Below, piece after piece: positions 18,854-28,496 of a DNA stretch of 64,000 nucleotides. This stretch comes from Pseudomonas sp. ERMR1:02 (lineage in GTDB: Bacteria; Pseudomonadota; Gammaproteobacteria; Pseudomonadales; Pseudomonadaceae). The stretch spans positions 1 through 64,000 of the forward strand of contig NZ_NKJI01000025.1 of assembly GCF_002277815.1 (NCBI RefSeq), read 5' to 3'. Each line of letters starts with the position of its first letter. Within the stretch, counting starts at the first letter, position 1. A model generated the notes under the pieces. It searched no databases, was not told the DNA's origin, and saw nothing but the letters and a program-made list of their open reading frames with translations. A program made the position numbers and the translations under genes.

Positions 18854-19776
18854 TCAAAGCATGTGCCCTGCCCAGATTTTGCGACTTACCAGGTCGGCGG
18901 CAATCTCGATGAACGCATCCCCAACAAATTTTGCAGCCGGACTAACTCGCCTGTCCGCGGGAAAGACCTGGACCAATTTACGCATGGGAGTGGGGTCGAC
19001 CAAAGGCGCAGCACTGAGCAAGCCAGATTCGATTTGCGCGTAAATCGATGCCAATGGCAAAGCGGTCAAACCAAAGCCATTGCGGACCAGGTCGATCATC
19101 GCGCCGAAAGAGTCAGCTTCAACGCTGGTCTTTAGCTTGATTCCTACTTCACGCGCACAATTGTCCAGAATGACGCGAAGACTGTGTCGAGCGCTGGGCA
19201 ATACCAATTGTTGGTCCGCCAAAGATTCGAAAGACACTGGCGTATCAATGCGCAGGTCAGCGCTGGCGGGACCAACCAGCAGCAGGTTTTCCATCATCAC
19301 CGGCACGATTCGAAGCGTATGTAGCGGTTGCGGGTCATAAGAAATCGCAAGCTCCAATTCGCCACGCTGAACCCAATCCAGCAGGTAACCGCTGAAGGCC
19401 GAGGAAAATCTGATGGCTAGATTCGGGTGTTCTTCCTTGATTTTTCGAACCAACGGAACAGTGACAATTTCCGCTACCGTCGGCGTTGTACCGATTACCA
19501 CTGTGCCCCGAAAAGAAGACTTCCCGCCCACAACCGAACTTCGAATGGATTCCATCTCTTCCATGATTCGGTGGCATGCGCCAACACTTCACGGCCGGCA
19601 TCGGTGATTTCCATGCCTCGACCATGCCGATCAAAGAGGTAGGTTCCGAGTTCTTTTTCCAGCAAACGAATTTGTCTGCTCAAGGCCGGTTGTGCAATGT
19701 GAAGGCGGTCAGAGGCCTTGCTGAGACTGCCAAGCTCGGCAACATGGATCAGTGTTTTGAGTTGAACGACATCCAT
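18854..19776 (-). pseudogene. LysR-family transcriptional regulator, one frame break
   Basis: About 307 aa if repaired. The winged HTH (residues 1-60; LKTLIHVAELGSLSKASDRLHIAQPALSRQIRLLEKELG) is followed by a substrate-binding domain (GTVVIGTTPTVAEIV... to the C-terminus). The frame breaks near 19568, where CCC appears as CC; repair gives LAHATRIMEEMESI. It is divergent from the carrier gene at 20280 and is a candidate regulator of it. The break looks artefactual. Confidence 0.8.
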
Positions 19777-20279
19777 TAGCGGGCCAGTCGAATCGGGCTC
19801 GGCGCGAAATGCGTCGAAACTAGTGTGAGTGTAAACGCATTAGCGTCACCGGGAATGCCACATTCCCCCGTTGCGTAGGACATGCAGGCTTGTGAGCAGG
19901 CTGTGTACCTTGCCCCGCCGGGGCTGCGAGGCAAGCTATAAAATTTCGGTATATCAGTTAGGCCTGGCTGACGGCTTATTACCCTCGTGACTCTGCGGTA
20001 GCGTGCAATCAACGTCGACGCCAAGAGCTGATCGACTGACTACAAGAATAAGATTCGAGGGCTTGCGCCATGACTTACTTCATTTCTCGTGACCTGACCG
20101 ACCCGCCTTACACGCTCAGCGAACAGCTGACCTCTCGCGTACATCCCCCCTCTTCATGTGCCTTGGCCAACACAGGATTACAGCCGCTGCGTTAAGCAGA
20201 TCAACACATCGAGCTAGCAACGTCGGACACGCATCAGCGTGCGCCTCGTATCGTCTTGCCTTGAAAAAGGGTGAACTAA
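19777..20279. other. Divergent intergenic region
   Basis: A 503-bp spacer between the LysR gene and the carrier gene. A dyad CTTGCC..GGCAAG lies at about 19909-19935. A 41-codon open frame from 20070 (MTYFISRDLTDPPYTL...) has no clear ribosome site and is not called a gene. Otherwise it holds promoter sequence. Confidence 0.4.
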
Positions 20280-21654
20280 ATGTTCGCATCAACCAGCGAC
20301 TCAACAATCCACACTGCAAAGGCCGATCAGATGAAAAGTCCGAATCGCGTCAGAGCAATCATGGGTGCCTGTTCGGGTAATCTTGTGGAGTGGTACGACT
20401 TTTTCATTTACGCCTACACCGCCATCTACTTCGCGGCTTCGTTTTTTCCCAAAGGTGACACCACGAGCCAACTGCTCGCTACAGCCGGCGTTTTTGCCGT
20501 CGGTTTTTTCATGCGTCCTCTCGGTGGCTGGATTTTCGGCTGGATCGCTGATACTCGCGGCCGAAAAGTGTCGATGATTATCTCGGTGTTCATGATGTGC
20601 GCCGGCTCCCTGCTGATTGCCGTCATGCCAACCTATGAAACCATCGGTGTGGCTGCGCCGGTTTGCTCGTGGTAGCCCGACTGATTCAGGGCCTGTCCGT
20701 AGGCGCCGAGTACGGCACAGGTGCCACCTACATCAGTGAAATCGCGACACCTGGTCGTCGTTGTTTTTATGGATCGTTCCAGTACTTCACCATCATCGCA
20801 GGTCAGCTTCTTGCCCTGATGACCGTGGTCATACTTCAACAAACGCTTACCGGCGAGGAACTGCGCGAATGGGGCTGGAGAATTCCGTTTTTCATCGGTG
20901 CCCTGAGTTCTATCGTGGTCGTGTATTTGCGCCGCGCGATGCATGAAACCGCCACCAAAAAAGACATGAACCGTAAAGATGCCGGTTCGCTGCGCGGCAT
21001 GTTCAAACATAAACGCGCAGTGGCACTGGTGGTAGCGTTTACCATTGGCGGTTCGCTTACTTCTACACCTTCACTACCTACATGCAGAAATTCCTGGTGA
21101 TCTCTGCGGGGTTTAGCCCGGAAACAGTGAGCTTCATCATGACGGCGGCACTGGTTGGCTTTATGTTCTGCCAGCCAATCTTTGGTCTGCTCGCCGACCG
21201 TATCGGGATCAAGGCTCACATGTTGATGTTTTCCGGATTGGCCATGCTGATGGTGATCCCTCTGCTCTATTCACTGCAATCAGTCAGCAGTCCGTTTACA
21301 GCGTTCCTGTTGGTATTTGGCGGTTTGGCTATCGCGTCGCTGTATACCCCGATTGCCGGTATCGTCAAAGCTGAACTGTTTCCGCCAGCGGTTCGAGCAT
21401 TGGGAGTGGGCTTTCCTTATGCCGTCGGTAACGCGGCGTTCGGCGGCACCGCCGAGTACGTCGCCTTGTCGCTTCGCTCACAGGGGATTGAGGAATATTT
21501 CTTCTTCTACGTCGCGGCCGTAGTAACCATTACTTTCATCGCCGCAATGCTGATGCCGAACCTGTCCCGCTATGGTTACATCAGCGGATCTGGTGAGATC
21601 GAAGAGCGCACCGGGCTGAGGGACCGCGTCAAATCACAGGCTGCCGGGATCTGA
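20280..21654 (+). pseudogene. MHS-family MFS transporter (KgtP/ProP-like), two frame breaks
   Basis: About 458 aa if repaired. Metabolite:H+ symporter signature features are GNLVEWYDFFIYAY (helix 1), FMRPLGGWIFGWIADTRGRK (loop 2-3), RLIQGLSVGAEYGTGATYISE (helix 4) and AELFPPAVRALGVGFPYAVGNAAFGG. Frames break near 20664 (TTTT to TTT; repair gives VAAPVLLVVARL) and 21058 (TTT to TT; repair gives SLTFYTFTTYMQ). The family moves 2-oxoglutarate, citrate, proline/betaine or shikimate. Its place at the head of the large catabolic cluster suggests import of a dicarboxylic keto or amino acid. Confidence 0.8.
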
Positions 21655-21684
21655 ATCACGGACGATTACTGCGATTATTTAAAA

Positions 21685-21715
21685 GGGCCCATGATCATCC
21701 ATGGGCTCTTTTTTT
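21685..21715 (+). terminator. Rho-independent terminator
   Basis: Stem GGGCCCATG / CATGGGCTC with a short loop is followed by an unbroken T run at 21709-21715. It sits 30 nt after the carrier stop and overlaps the end of the convergent LysR gene. Confidence 0.85.
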
Positions 21716-22617
21716 GATTGGGGAGCGCGTTTTAGTGCGCAACCGGTCAATTATTTCTTCCACCTGCGGATTAGGCCGATCAGCATTCCAGGCTACCGCA
21801 GTCGTGACGACGTTGAGCTTCTGACTAAGCGGTCGAAACACTACGTTGTCGGGGGCCAGTTTTTTCAGCGACGCTGGCACCAGTGCGATGCCCTGACCGT
21901 AGCTGACAAAGGCGATCTGAGAGGCGACAGAGCGCACTTCATGCAATACGCGAGGGGAAAAACCACTGGCTCGGCAGGTGGCGATGAGATTGTCGAAATA
22001 CACCGGGCTGACCTTTCGGGAAAACATCACCAAAGGCTCGTTGGACAGACTGGACAGACTGATTCGAGTGCGCGAAGCCAAGGGGTGATCACTGGGCAAA
22101 GCCACCACCAGGCGATCTTCCAACAGCGGCAGTGACTTGATCGAGGCTCCCAAATCACCATCCAGGCGGGCGAACGCCAAGTCGATATCTCCGGCTTCCA
22201 GCGCCGGAACGGCTTCAACGCTGTCGATTTCCCGCACAGACACGGTGAGGTGCGGATAGTCGTTCTTCAATTGCTCGATCAACCCCGGCAAGACATCGAA
22301 CATTGCCGTGGAAATCGCTCCAATGGTCAACATCCCCGACTGACCCGCCACTGCCTCTTCCACGGCAAGTTCCAGGCGCTCAAGTTGGTCGGCGAACTTA
22401 CGCACGGCCGGCAGAATCGCCGCCCCACCGGCGTCAACTTTGCACCACGTCGCGAGCGGTCAAACAATTTGACCTTGAGCGCCTGCTCCAGTACCTGAAT
22501 CTGCTCGCTCAACGGCGGCTGGACATTCCCAAACGCTTGGCCGCACGGCCAAAATTCTGTTCTTCGGCAACCGCCAGAAACAACCAGAGATGACGAATCA
22601 GACGAAAGTTGATCATG
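21695..22617 (-). pseudogene. LysR-family regulator of the downstream catabolic cluster, two frame breaks
   Basis: About 307 aa if repaired, starting MINFRLIRHLWLFLAVAEEQ at 22617. The HTH region NFGRAAKRLGMSQPPLSEQIQ appears only after restoring CCC at about 22526. A second repair (GGGGG from GGGG near 22430) gives LTPVGAAILPAVRKFADQ and joins the ligand-binding domain (LTIGAISTAMFDVLPGLIEQL...). It is divergent from the first RraA gene with 103 bp between, which is the usual layout for a LysR activator and its target operon. It is the best candidate regulator of the 22.7-35.6 kb genes. Confidence 0.8.
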
Positions 22618-22720
22618 ATTAATCCATAGGTTTAACGTATCTAATGCTTCTGTGATTAGTAATATACCTATCAAATTGTCTCACCGACACTGGGCGCCTC
22701 GTCACTAGAGGGGCTACCCC
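22618..22720. promoter_or_regulatory. Divergent promoter with LysR-type dyads
   Basis: Two dyads are visible: ATAGGT (22626-22631) with ACCTAT (22666-22671), and CTAAT (22641-22645) with ATTAG (22655-22659). The AT-rich dyads lie in the spacer between the LysR gene and the first RraA gene, as expected for LysR recognition and activation sites. Confidence 0.5.
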
Positions 22721-23386
22721 ATGATCCATGAGAGTTTGCTAAATCGCTTGGCAGCGCTGGATACCAACACGGTGTCCGATGCGCTCGACTTCCTTGGCCT
22801 GCCTGGCGCCACTGTGGGGCTGCGCCCACTGTGGAACTGCCCAAAGATCGTTGGCCGCGCCAGTACGGTACAACTGGCCCGGAAATCTGACAGTGCACCT
22901 ACAGTGCATCTGATTACCCCAGTGGTTGAACAGATCGATAGTGACGACCGTGTACTAGTGATCGCCGGCGGTATCGAGGGCATCTCCTGCTGGGGCGACA
23001 TCCTGGCCAACGCGTCGGCCCGCAAGAAAGTACGCGGCACTGTGATCGATGGTTTCAGTCGAGACATCGATGGCAGCGAGTCGATTGGCTACCCGGTTTA
23101 CGGACGCGGGGTCACCATGATCAGTGCCCGCAATCGAGTCATTCAGATCGACGCGGCCGTGACCATAAAAGTGGCCGGCGTCGACGTCAGTGAAGACGAC
23201 TATGTCATTGCCGATACCTGCGGAACTGTGTTCGTCCCACAAGCCTATATCGAGAAAGTGGTCGACCTTGGCGAGCGCATCGCCCGCCGCCAGGACGCAA
23301 TGGTCGAGGCAGTGCGCAGCGGCCGTTCGGTAGCCGAGGTCATGCATGACACCCAATTCGAAGCGATCCACGTGGAGCACGCCTGA
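22721..23386 (+). CDS. RraA-family aldolase-like protein 1
   Basis: A 221-aa protein of the RraA/HMG-CHA aldolase family. In this family the metal-dependent pyruvate aldolases that cleave 4-hydroxy-4-methyl-2-oxoglutarate or 4-carboxy-4-hydroxy-2-oxoadipate carry a D-x20-R-D motif. Here it is met exactly by D93, R114 and D115 (WGDILANAS...IDGFSRD). That favours a catalytic role over RNase E inhibition. First of three tandem paralogues, it overlaps the next start by the ATGA junction. Likely product: pyruvate from a 4-hydroxy-2-oxo acid. Confidence 0.85.
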   Translation: MIHESLLNRLAALDTNTVSDALDFLGLPGATVGLRPLWNCPKIVGRASTVQLARKSDSAPTVHLITPVVEQIDSDDRVLVIAGGIEGISCWGDILANASARKKVRGTVIDGFSRDIDGSESIGYPVYGRGVTMISARNRVIQIDAAVTIKVAGVDVSEDDYVIADTCGTVFVPQAYIEKVVDLGERIARRQDAMVEAVRSGRSVAEVMHDTQFEAIHVEHA

Positions 23387-24047
23387 TGAATCTTGAAGAT
23401 CAAACCCTGGTCGCCTTATTTGAAGGCCTCGACACCCCAGGCGTCTCCGATGCCCTGGACAAACTAGGCCTGCCCGGTCCATGCCTCGGCGTGGCGCCGC
23501 TGGACAACTACAGCAAGGTTATCGTCGGCCCGGCCTTCACCGTGCAGTACGTCACGGCCAGCGTACCTCCGGGCACAGTAGGCGATTTCATCGAAGACGT
23601 GGCACCCGGCGATGTGGTGGTCATCGACAACGGTGGCCGCACTGACTGCACCGTCTGGGGCGACATCATGACCCAATACGCCGGTACTCGGCAGATCGCT
23701 GCCACTGTCATTGACGGTGTTGCCGTGACGTGAACAAAGCACTGGGCGATGGCTACCCGATCTTCAGCAAAGGCCGCTTCATGCGCACCGGCAAAGACCG
23801 TGTACAGGTTCAGTCGGTCAACCAGCCAGTGTCCATCGGCGCCGCTCGAGTATGTGCTCGCGACATCGTGGTCGCCGACGCCAACGGCGTGGTGATCGTC
23901 CCCCGCGCTCGTGCAGCTGAAGTGGCTGCGTGTGCTCGTCAGATCGAATCGGTCGAAGCCGACATTCGCGCCCTGATCGCTCAAGGCAAAACCCTTAAAG
24001 AAGCCCGGGCCGCATTGGGTTACCACAGCTTGCAGAGGAAAGTCTGA
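23386..24047 (+). pseudogene. RraA-family aldolase-like protein 2, one frame break
   Basis: About 220 aa if repaired. It shares the RraA fold with its neighbour (TPGVSDALDKLGLPGPCLG; VVVIDNGGRTDCTVWGD). The frame breaks at about 23721, where TTT appears as TT; repair gives IDGVCRDVNKALGDGYPIF and restores the D-x20-R-D motif (D93, R114, D115). The break falls in the active-site motif itself, but the match after repair indicates a sequencing artefact. Start and stop overlap both neighbours (ATGA at 23386, TGATG at 24045), so translation is coupled. Confidence 0.82.
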
Positions 24048-24684
24048 TGACCACGCTCCCCCTCCCCCTGAATTTCCACGAACGTGCAAAAGTGTTGGGC
24101 AGCTCGACGCTGTATGAAGCGTCCCATCTTCCTTGTGCGGTCGACAGTGCGATCCGTCCAATTTGGGACGGCGCCTTCATCGCTGCCCCCGCCTACCCGC
24201 TGGAATGTTCGCCGGGTGACAACCTCGCTCTGCACTTGGCCATGGAACGAGTGCCTCGTGGCAGTGTATTGGTTGTAGGTACAGGTAGCTTCATCGCCGG
24301 TTACTGGGGCGAAGTGCTAACCGTGGCGGCTGAAGCGGCTGGCGTGGTCGGTCTTGTGATTGATGGTGGCGTTCGCGATATAGCGGCCCTCAAGAAACGT
24401 CAGTTTCCAGTATTTGCCCGCGGCATCTCGGTCAAAGGCACCGTTAAGGCCAGCGCTCCCTCGGTGGGCCAAGCGTTTGATTTCAACGGTGCACACGTTG
24501 CACAGGCGATCTGGTGGTGGCCGACGATGACGGCGTGATCATCATTCCCAAGGCGGATGCGGCACGCACTCTGGCTGAAGGCGAGGCGCGCGCGAGCAAG
24601 GAAGCGCAGATGATGCAGGCATTGACCGAAGGCCGTTCGACACTGGAACTGATGAACCTGACTGAGTGGAGAACCCGCGCATGA
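24047..24684 (+). pseudogene. RraA-family aldolase-like protein 3, one frame break
   Basis: About 212 aa if repaired. A more divergent paralogue: it has E89 in place of the first Asp (YWGEVLTVAAE...IDGGVRD; E-x20-R-D with R110 and D111). The frame breaks at about 24502; restoring one C gives VAPGDLVVADDDGVIIIP and runs on to TGA at 24682. It overlaps the aminotransferase start by ATGA. The acid change could alter metal binding, so this one may act on a different substrate or be a partner subunit. Confidence 0.78.
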
Positions 24685-25895
24685 GCGTCGATATCCAACG
24701 ACTGAATCAACGTCTGGCCAGCGCACGACCATCAGCGACTTATCGGATCATGGACCGTGTGGCGGAACGTCGGGCACAAGGCGCGAAGATCATTTCGCTA
24801 TGCGCCGGCGAGCCAGATTTCGATACGCCCAAGCATGTTCGCGAAGCGGCAATCATCGCCATCGAGCACGGCCATACCCGCTACACCCAAGTTGCCGGGG
24901 TCCGTTCACTGCGAGAAGCGGTGGCCGCCAAGTTCCACCGCGAGAATGGTCTGGATGTCACCTGGCAGGACACCCTCGTCTGTAACGGTGGCAAACAGGT
25001 GATCTACAACGCCTTGGCTGCGACCCTTAATGAGGGCGATCAGGTCATCGTGCCGGCGCCGTACTGGGTCAGCTACCCGGAGATGGTTCAATTGTGTGGA
25101 GGTGAGGCCCGGATCGTGACGTGCGATTCAAGGACCGGCTTCAAGCTAACACCAGCCGCGTTGGCCGCGGCGATCACGCCGCATACCCGCTGGTTAATCC
25201 TCAATTCGCCGTCCAACCCGACCGGCGCGGTGTACAGCCGGGACGAACTGCAAGCTTTGGCTGAGGTGTTGTTGGCTAATCCTCACGTGCTGATTCTGGC
25301 TGATGACATCTACGAGCATCTGATCTTCGACGACCAAACTTTCCATACCCTGGCCCAGGTCGAACCGCGGCTGGCACCGCGAACCCTGACCATGAACGGT
25401 GTGTCCAAGGCCTATGCCATGACCGGTTGGCGCATCGGCTTTGCTACGGGACCACGCTGGCTGCTGGAGGCTATGGAAAAACTGCAAGGTCAGCAAACCT
25501 CTGGCGCCAGCTCGATTTCGCAACAAGCCGCAATTGCTGCTCTGGACGGCCCCAAGGACTTTATCCGTGAAAGCCGTGCCGCTTTCCAGAGTCGTCGCGA
25601 TTTGATGGTGGCGCTGCTGAACAACACGCAAGGTCTTGAATGTGTCAGTCCGGCAGGGGCTTTTTACGCGTTCGCCTCCTGCGCCGGATTGATCGGCCGT
25701 ACCTCACCGGGTGGCCGAGTACTGCACACCGACGAAGATGTTGCACATGCGCTACTCGATGAGGCCGATGTGGCCGTGGTGCATGGCAGTGCTTTTGGCC
25801 TTGGTCCTTACATTCGTATTGCCTATGCACTGGACGATGCTTCATTGCGCCGGGCTTGCGAGGCGATCCGTACATTCTGCACCTCTGTGCGTTGA
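24681..25895 (+). CDS. PLP-dependent aminotransferase, class I (aspartate-aminotransferase-like)
   Basis: A 404-aa fold-type I aminotransferase. Visible landmarks are CAGEPDFDTP near residue 42, NSPSNPTGAVYS around 178 (Asn and Pro of the cofactor site), ADDIYEHLIFD around 211 (Asp to the pyridine nitrogen, Tyr), and the aldimine Lys in NGVSKAYAMTGWRIG around 244. Coupled by ATGA to the third RraA gene. In this operon it probably converts an imported amino acid to its 2-oxo acid, feeding the aldolases or the decarboxylase. Confidence 0.88.
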   Translation: MSVDIQRLNQRLASARPSATYRIMDRVAERRAQGAKIISLCAGEPDFDTPKHVREAAIIAIEHGHTRYTQVAGVRSLREAVAAKFHRENGLDVTWQDTLVCNGGKQVIYNALAATLNEGDQVIVPAPYWVSYPEMVQLCGGEARIVTCDSRTGFKLTPAALAAAITPHTRWLILNSPSNPTGAVYSRDELQALAEVLLANPHVLILADDIYEHLIFDDQTFHTLAQVEPRLAPRTLTMNGVSKAYAMTGWRIGFATGPRWLLEAMEKLQGQQTSGASSISQQAAIAALDGPKDFIRESRAAFQSRRDLMVALLNNTQGLECVSPAGAFYAFASCAGLIGRTSPGGRVLHTDEDVAHALLDEADVAVVHGSAFGLGPYIRIAYALDDASLRRACEAIRTFCTSVR

Positions 25896-26068
25896 TCATT
25901 CTCCCTTCCCATAAAGCGTGGCTATCGCATTTGCCCGGCATGCCACGCACACCTCAACCAGCTATACAAAATGGGCATATCTCAAAGACAAAAACGGTAG
26001 TCGTCCTTCTCCTCCATCCCTCCCAGAATGTGTGAAAACACAAAAGCAGCACTGCTTGGGAGATGGGT

Positions 26069-26608
26069 ATGTCAACAGAAGCTGAACAAACCGTAGGACA
26101 GGATTGGCAGGAGGACGTGTTCCGCGTGCTCAAGGCCCACAACGTCAAACACGTGGTCTTCGTACCGGACGCAGGCCATTCCGCGGCCATCCGAATGTCC
26201 TATGCAGACCCCGACATCAAGGCCGTCGTCCTTACCACTGAAGAAGAAGGCATCGGCTATCTTGCTGGCGCCTGGCTTGGAGGGGAGCGCGGAGCCCTCT
26301 TGATGCAGTCCAGCGGCGTCGGAAACTGCATCAACACTCTGGCTCTTCAAGTCTGCGCCGGCTTCCCGCTGTTGATGGTTGTCACCATGCGTGGCGACTG
26401 GGCCGAATTCAACGCGTGGCAGAACCCTATGGGTCAGGCAACCGAAGCCTCTCTGAACCTGATGAAGGTCATGACCTGGCGCGCGGACGTCCCGGAAGAC
26501 GTCGCTCCACTTCTTCACGGTGCCGCGACCATGGCATTCAACGGAGATTCCTCCACTGCCCTGCTGCTCGGTCAGCGCCTGATTGGAGAAAAGAAATGGG
26601 TCAAGTAA
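26069..26608 (+). CDS. TPP-dependent decarboxylase, alpha (pyrimidine-binding) subunit
   Basis: A 179-aa protein corresponding to the N-terminal Pyr domain of TPP enzymes and to ComD, the alpha subunit of sulfopyruvate decarboxylase. The conserved Glu that activates TPP is likely in TTEEEGIGYLAGAWLGG, and QSSGVGNCINTL matches the family. GGGAG lies 6 nt before ATG 26069. It overlaps the beta-subunit gene by 13 nt. Known relatives decarboxylate sulfopyruvate or phosphonopyruvate; here an acidic 2-oxo acid is the likely substrate. Confidence 0.85.
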   Translation: MSTEAEQTVGQDWQEDVFRVLKAHNVKHVVFVPDAGHSAAIRMSYADPDIKAVVLTTEEEGIGYLAGAWLGGERGALLMQSSGVGNCINTLALQVCAGFPLLMVVTMRGDWAEFNAWQNPMGQATEASLNLMKVMTWRADVPEDVAPLLHGAATMAFNGDSSTALLLGQRLIGEKKWVK

Positions 26609-27192
26609 GCGCAAACCACATTCTGTGCCGCCGCGAAGTGGTTAAAACCCTCCTGGCCGACCGCAAAGACGTGCTGGTCGTGACCGGCCTGGGCTCGGCG
26701 TCCTATGACGTCATGGCCGCTGGGGACAATGATCTGAATTATTACCTCTGGGCCGCCATGGGCAGTGCCATTACGGTTGGCCTGGGTCTGGCTAATGCAC
26801 AGCCTGACAAGTCGGTGGTGGTAATCACCGGTGATGGTGAGTTGCTCATGGGCTTCGGCGCCCTGGCCACCGTCGCGCTTCAAAAGCCCGCCAACCTGAC
26901 TATTGCGGTGTTGGATAACGGTCACTTTGGCGAGACCGGTATGCAGGTCAGCCATGCGGGGTTTGGAATTTCCCTGGACCAGGTCGCGAAAACTTGCGGC
27001 TTCAGCTGGACCGATGAAATCCGTGACATGGAAGGCGTACACAACCTGCGCGAGCGCTTCGCAACACGCGATGGCGTCAAGCTCGCAACGATCAAGATCA
27101 AAGCGGAAAACCCGCCACGCGTGCTACCACCGCGTGATGGTCACTACGTCAAAAATCGCTTTCGTGCTGCGCTGGGTTTCAACCCGATCTGA
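26596..27192 (+). CDS. TPP-dependent decarboxylase, beta (pyrophosphate-binding) subunit
   Basis: A 198-aa partner of the preceding gene, matching the ComE/PP domain. The TPP/Mg motif GDGELLMGFGALATVALQ...LDNGH is clear near residues 78-113. WAAMGSAITVGLGLA is the usual lead-in. The gene overlaps the alpha subunit, so they are expected to form one alpha-beta enzyme. Decarboxylation of a 2-oxo dicarboxylate would give a semialdehyde, which the aldehyde dehydrogenase at 33225 could oxidise. Confidence 0.87.
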   Translation: MGQVSANHILCRREVVKTLLADRKDVLVVTGLGSASYDVMAAGDNDLNYYLWAAMGSAITVGLGLANAQPDKSVVVITGDGELLMGFGALATVALQKPANLTIAVLDNGHFGETGMQVSHAGFGISLDQVAKTCGFSWTDEIRDMEGVHNLRERFATRDGVKLATIKIKAENPPRVLPPRDGHYVKNRFRAALGFNPI

Positions 27193-27258
27193 CAATTCTA
27201 TGCCCGTATCCGGTCACGCAGGGCAGTTGTCATGCGTGACGCGTTGAGGAGAATAATA

Positions 27259-28422
27259 ATGACTGACCGCAACTCTGACGAACTCAATGCCATCCGCGAG
27301 GGCGTACGCGCTCTTTGCGCTGAATTCGATGCGGCTTACTGGCGTAAAGTCGACGAAGAAAAAGGCTTTCCGGAAACCTTCGTCAAGGCCCTGACGGACG
27401 CAGGTTGGCTGGCCGCGATGATTCCTGTCGAATATGGCGGCTCCGGCCTCGGACTGGCCGAGGCCTCAGTAATCCTGGAAGAAGTGAATCGCTGCGGTGG
27501 TAACTCCGGCACCGTCCACGGGCAGATGTACAACATGTTCACCCTGCTGCGTAACGGTAGCGAAGCGCAGAAAAGCTATTACCTGCCGAAACTGGCCAGC
27601 GGCGAATTGCGCCTGCAATCAATGGGTGTGACCGAGCCTACTACCGGCACCGACACCACAAAGATCAAGACCACAGCGGTCAAACGCGGCGACAAGTACG
27701 TCATTAACGGGCAGAAGGTCTGGATCTCGCGAATTCAGCATTCCGACCTGATGATCCTGCTAGCGCGTACTACCCCTTTGGCCGACGTGAAGAAAAAGTC
27801 CGAAGGAATGTCGATCTTCCTCGTCGACCTACGTGAGGCCATCGGTAACGGCCTGACCGTGCAACCTATCGCCAACATGGTCAACCACGAAACCAACGAG
27901 CTGTTCTTCGACAACCTGGAAATTCCTGCCGATAGCCTCATCGGCGAGGAAGGCAAAGGTTTCCGCTACATCCTGGATGGCCTGAATGCTGAACGCACAC
28001 TGATCGCCGCCGAATGCATTGGCGACGGTCGCTGGTTTATCGAAAAAGCCAGCGCCTATGCGCGTGATCGCGTCGTGTTCGGACGCCCTATCGGGCAGAA
28101 CCAAGGCGTTCAGTTCCCCATCGCTGAAGCACACATTGAAATCGAAGCGGCTGACTTGATGCGCTGGCGTGCTTGCGAGGAATACGACAGCGGCATCAAC
28201 GCCGGGGCCAGCGCCAACATGGCCAAGTACCTGGCGGCGAAAGCCTCTTGGGAAGCCGCCAATGCGTGCTTGCAGACTCACGGCGGTTTTGGTTTTGCCT
28301 GCGAGTACGACGTCGAGCGCAAATTCCGTGAAACCCGTCTGTATCAGGTTGCTCCCATCTCCACCAACCTGATCCTGTCGTACGTTGCCGAACACCTGCT
28401 TGAACTGCCGCGCTCCTTCTAA
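27259..28422 (+). CDS. Acyl-CoA dehydrogenase
   Basis: A 387-aa FAD flavoprotein of the acyl-CoA dehydrogenase family. It has TEPTTGTDTTKIKT (residues about 128-141) in the middle beta domain, EIPADSLIGEEGKGF, ERTLIAAECIGDGRW and LQTHGGFGFACEYDVERKFRETRL at the C-terminus. GAGGAG lies upstream of ATG 27259. The adjacent etfBA genes would take its electrons. In this cluster it should desaturate the acyl-CoA made by the CoA-transferase, for instance a methylsuccinyl-CoA-like thioester. Confidence 0.9.
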   Translation: MTDRNSDELNAIREGVRALCAEFDAAYWRKVDEEKGFPETFVKALTDAGWLAAMIPVEYGGSGLGLAEASVILEEVNRCGGNSGTVHGQMYNMFTLLRNGSEAQKSYYLPKLASGELRLQSMGVTEPTTGTDTTKIKTTAVKRGDKYVINGQKVWISRIQHSDLMILLARTTPLADVKKKSEGMSIFLVDLREAIGNGLTVQPIANMVNHETNELFFDNLEIPADSLIGEEGKGFRYILDGLNAERTLIAAECIGDGRWFIEKASAYARDRVVFGRPIGQNQGVQFPIAEAHIEIEAADLMRWRACEEYDSGINAGASANMAKYLAAKASWEAANACLQTHGGFGFACEYDVERKFRETRLYQVAPISTNLILSYVAEHLLELPRSF

Positions 28423-28496
28423 AGGAACAGCGTAAAGCCCAGTGCGTCGGCTTAAGCAGGCGCGACTGGGGAGCCATGACAAGAGAGATAATAATC

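Noticed and set aside
20070..20195. 41-codon frame MTYFISRDLTDPPY... before the carrier gene
   Set aside because: No ribosome site and no recognisable family; it could be chance in a 500-bp spacer.
23386..24684. Programmed ribosomal frameshifting in the RraA genes
   Set aside because: The sites lack slippery heptamers with downstream structure and match the same homopolymer-loss pattern seen in unrelated genes.
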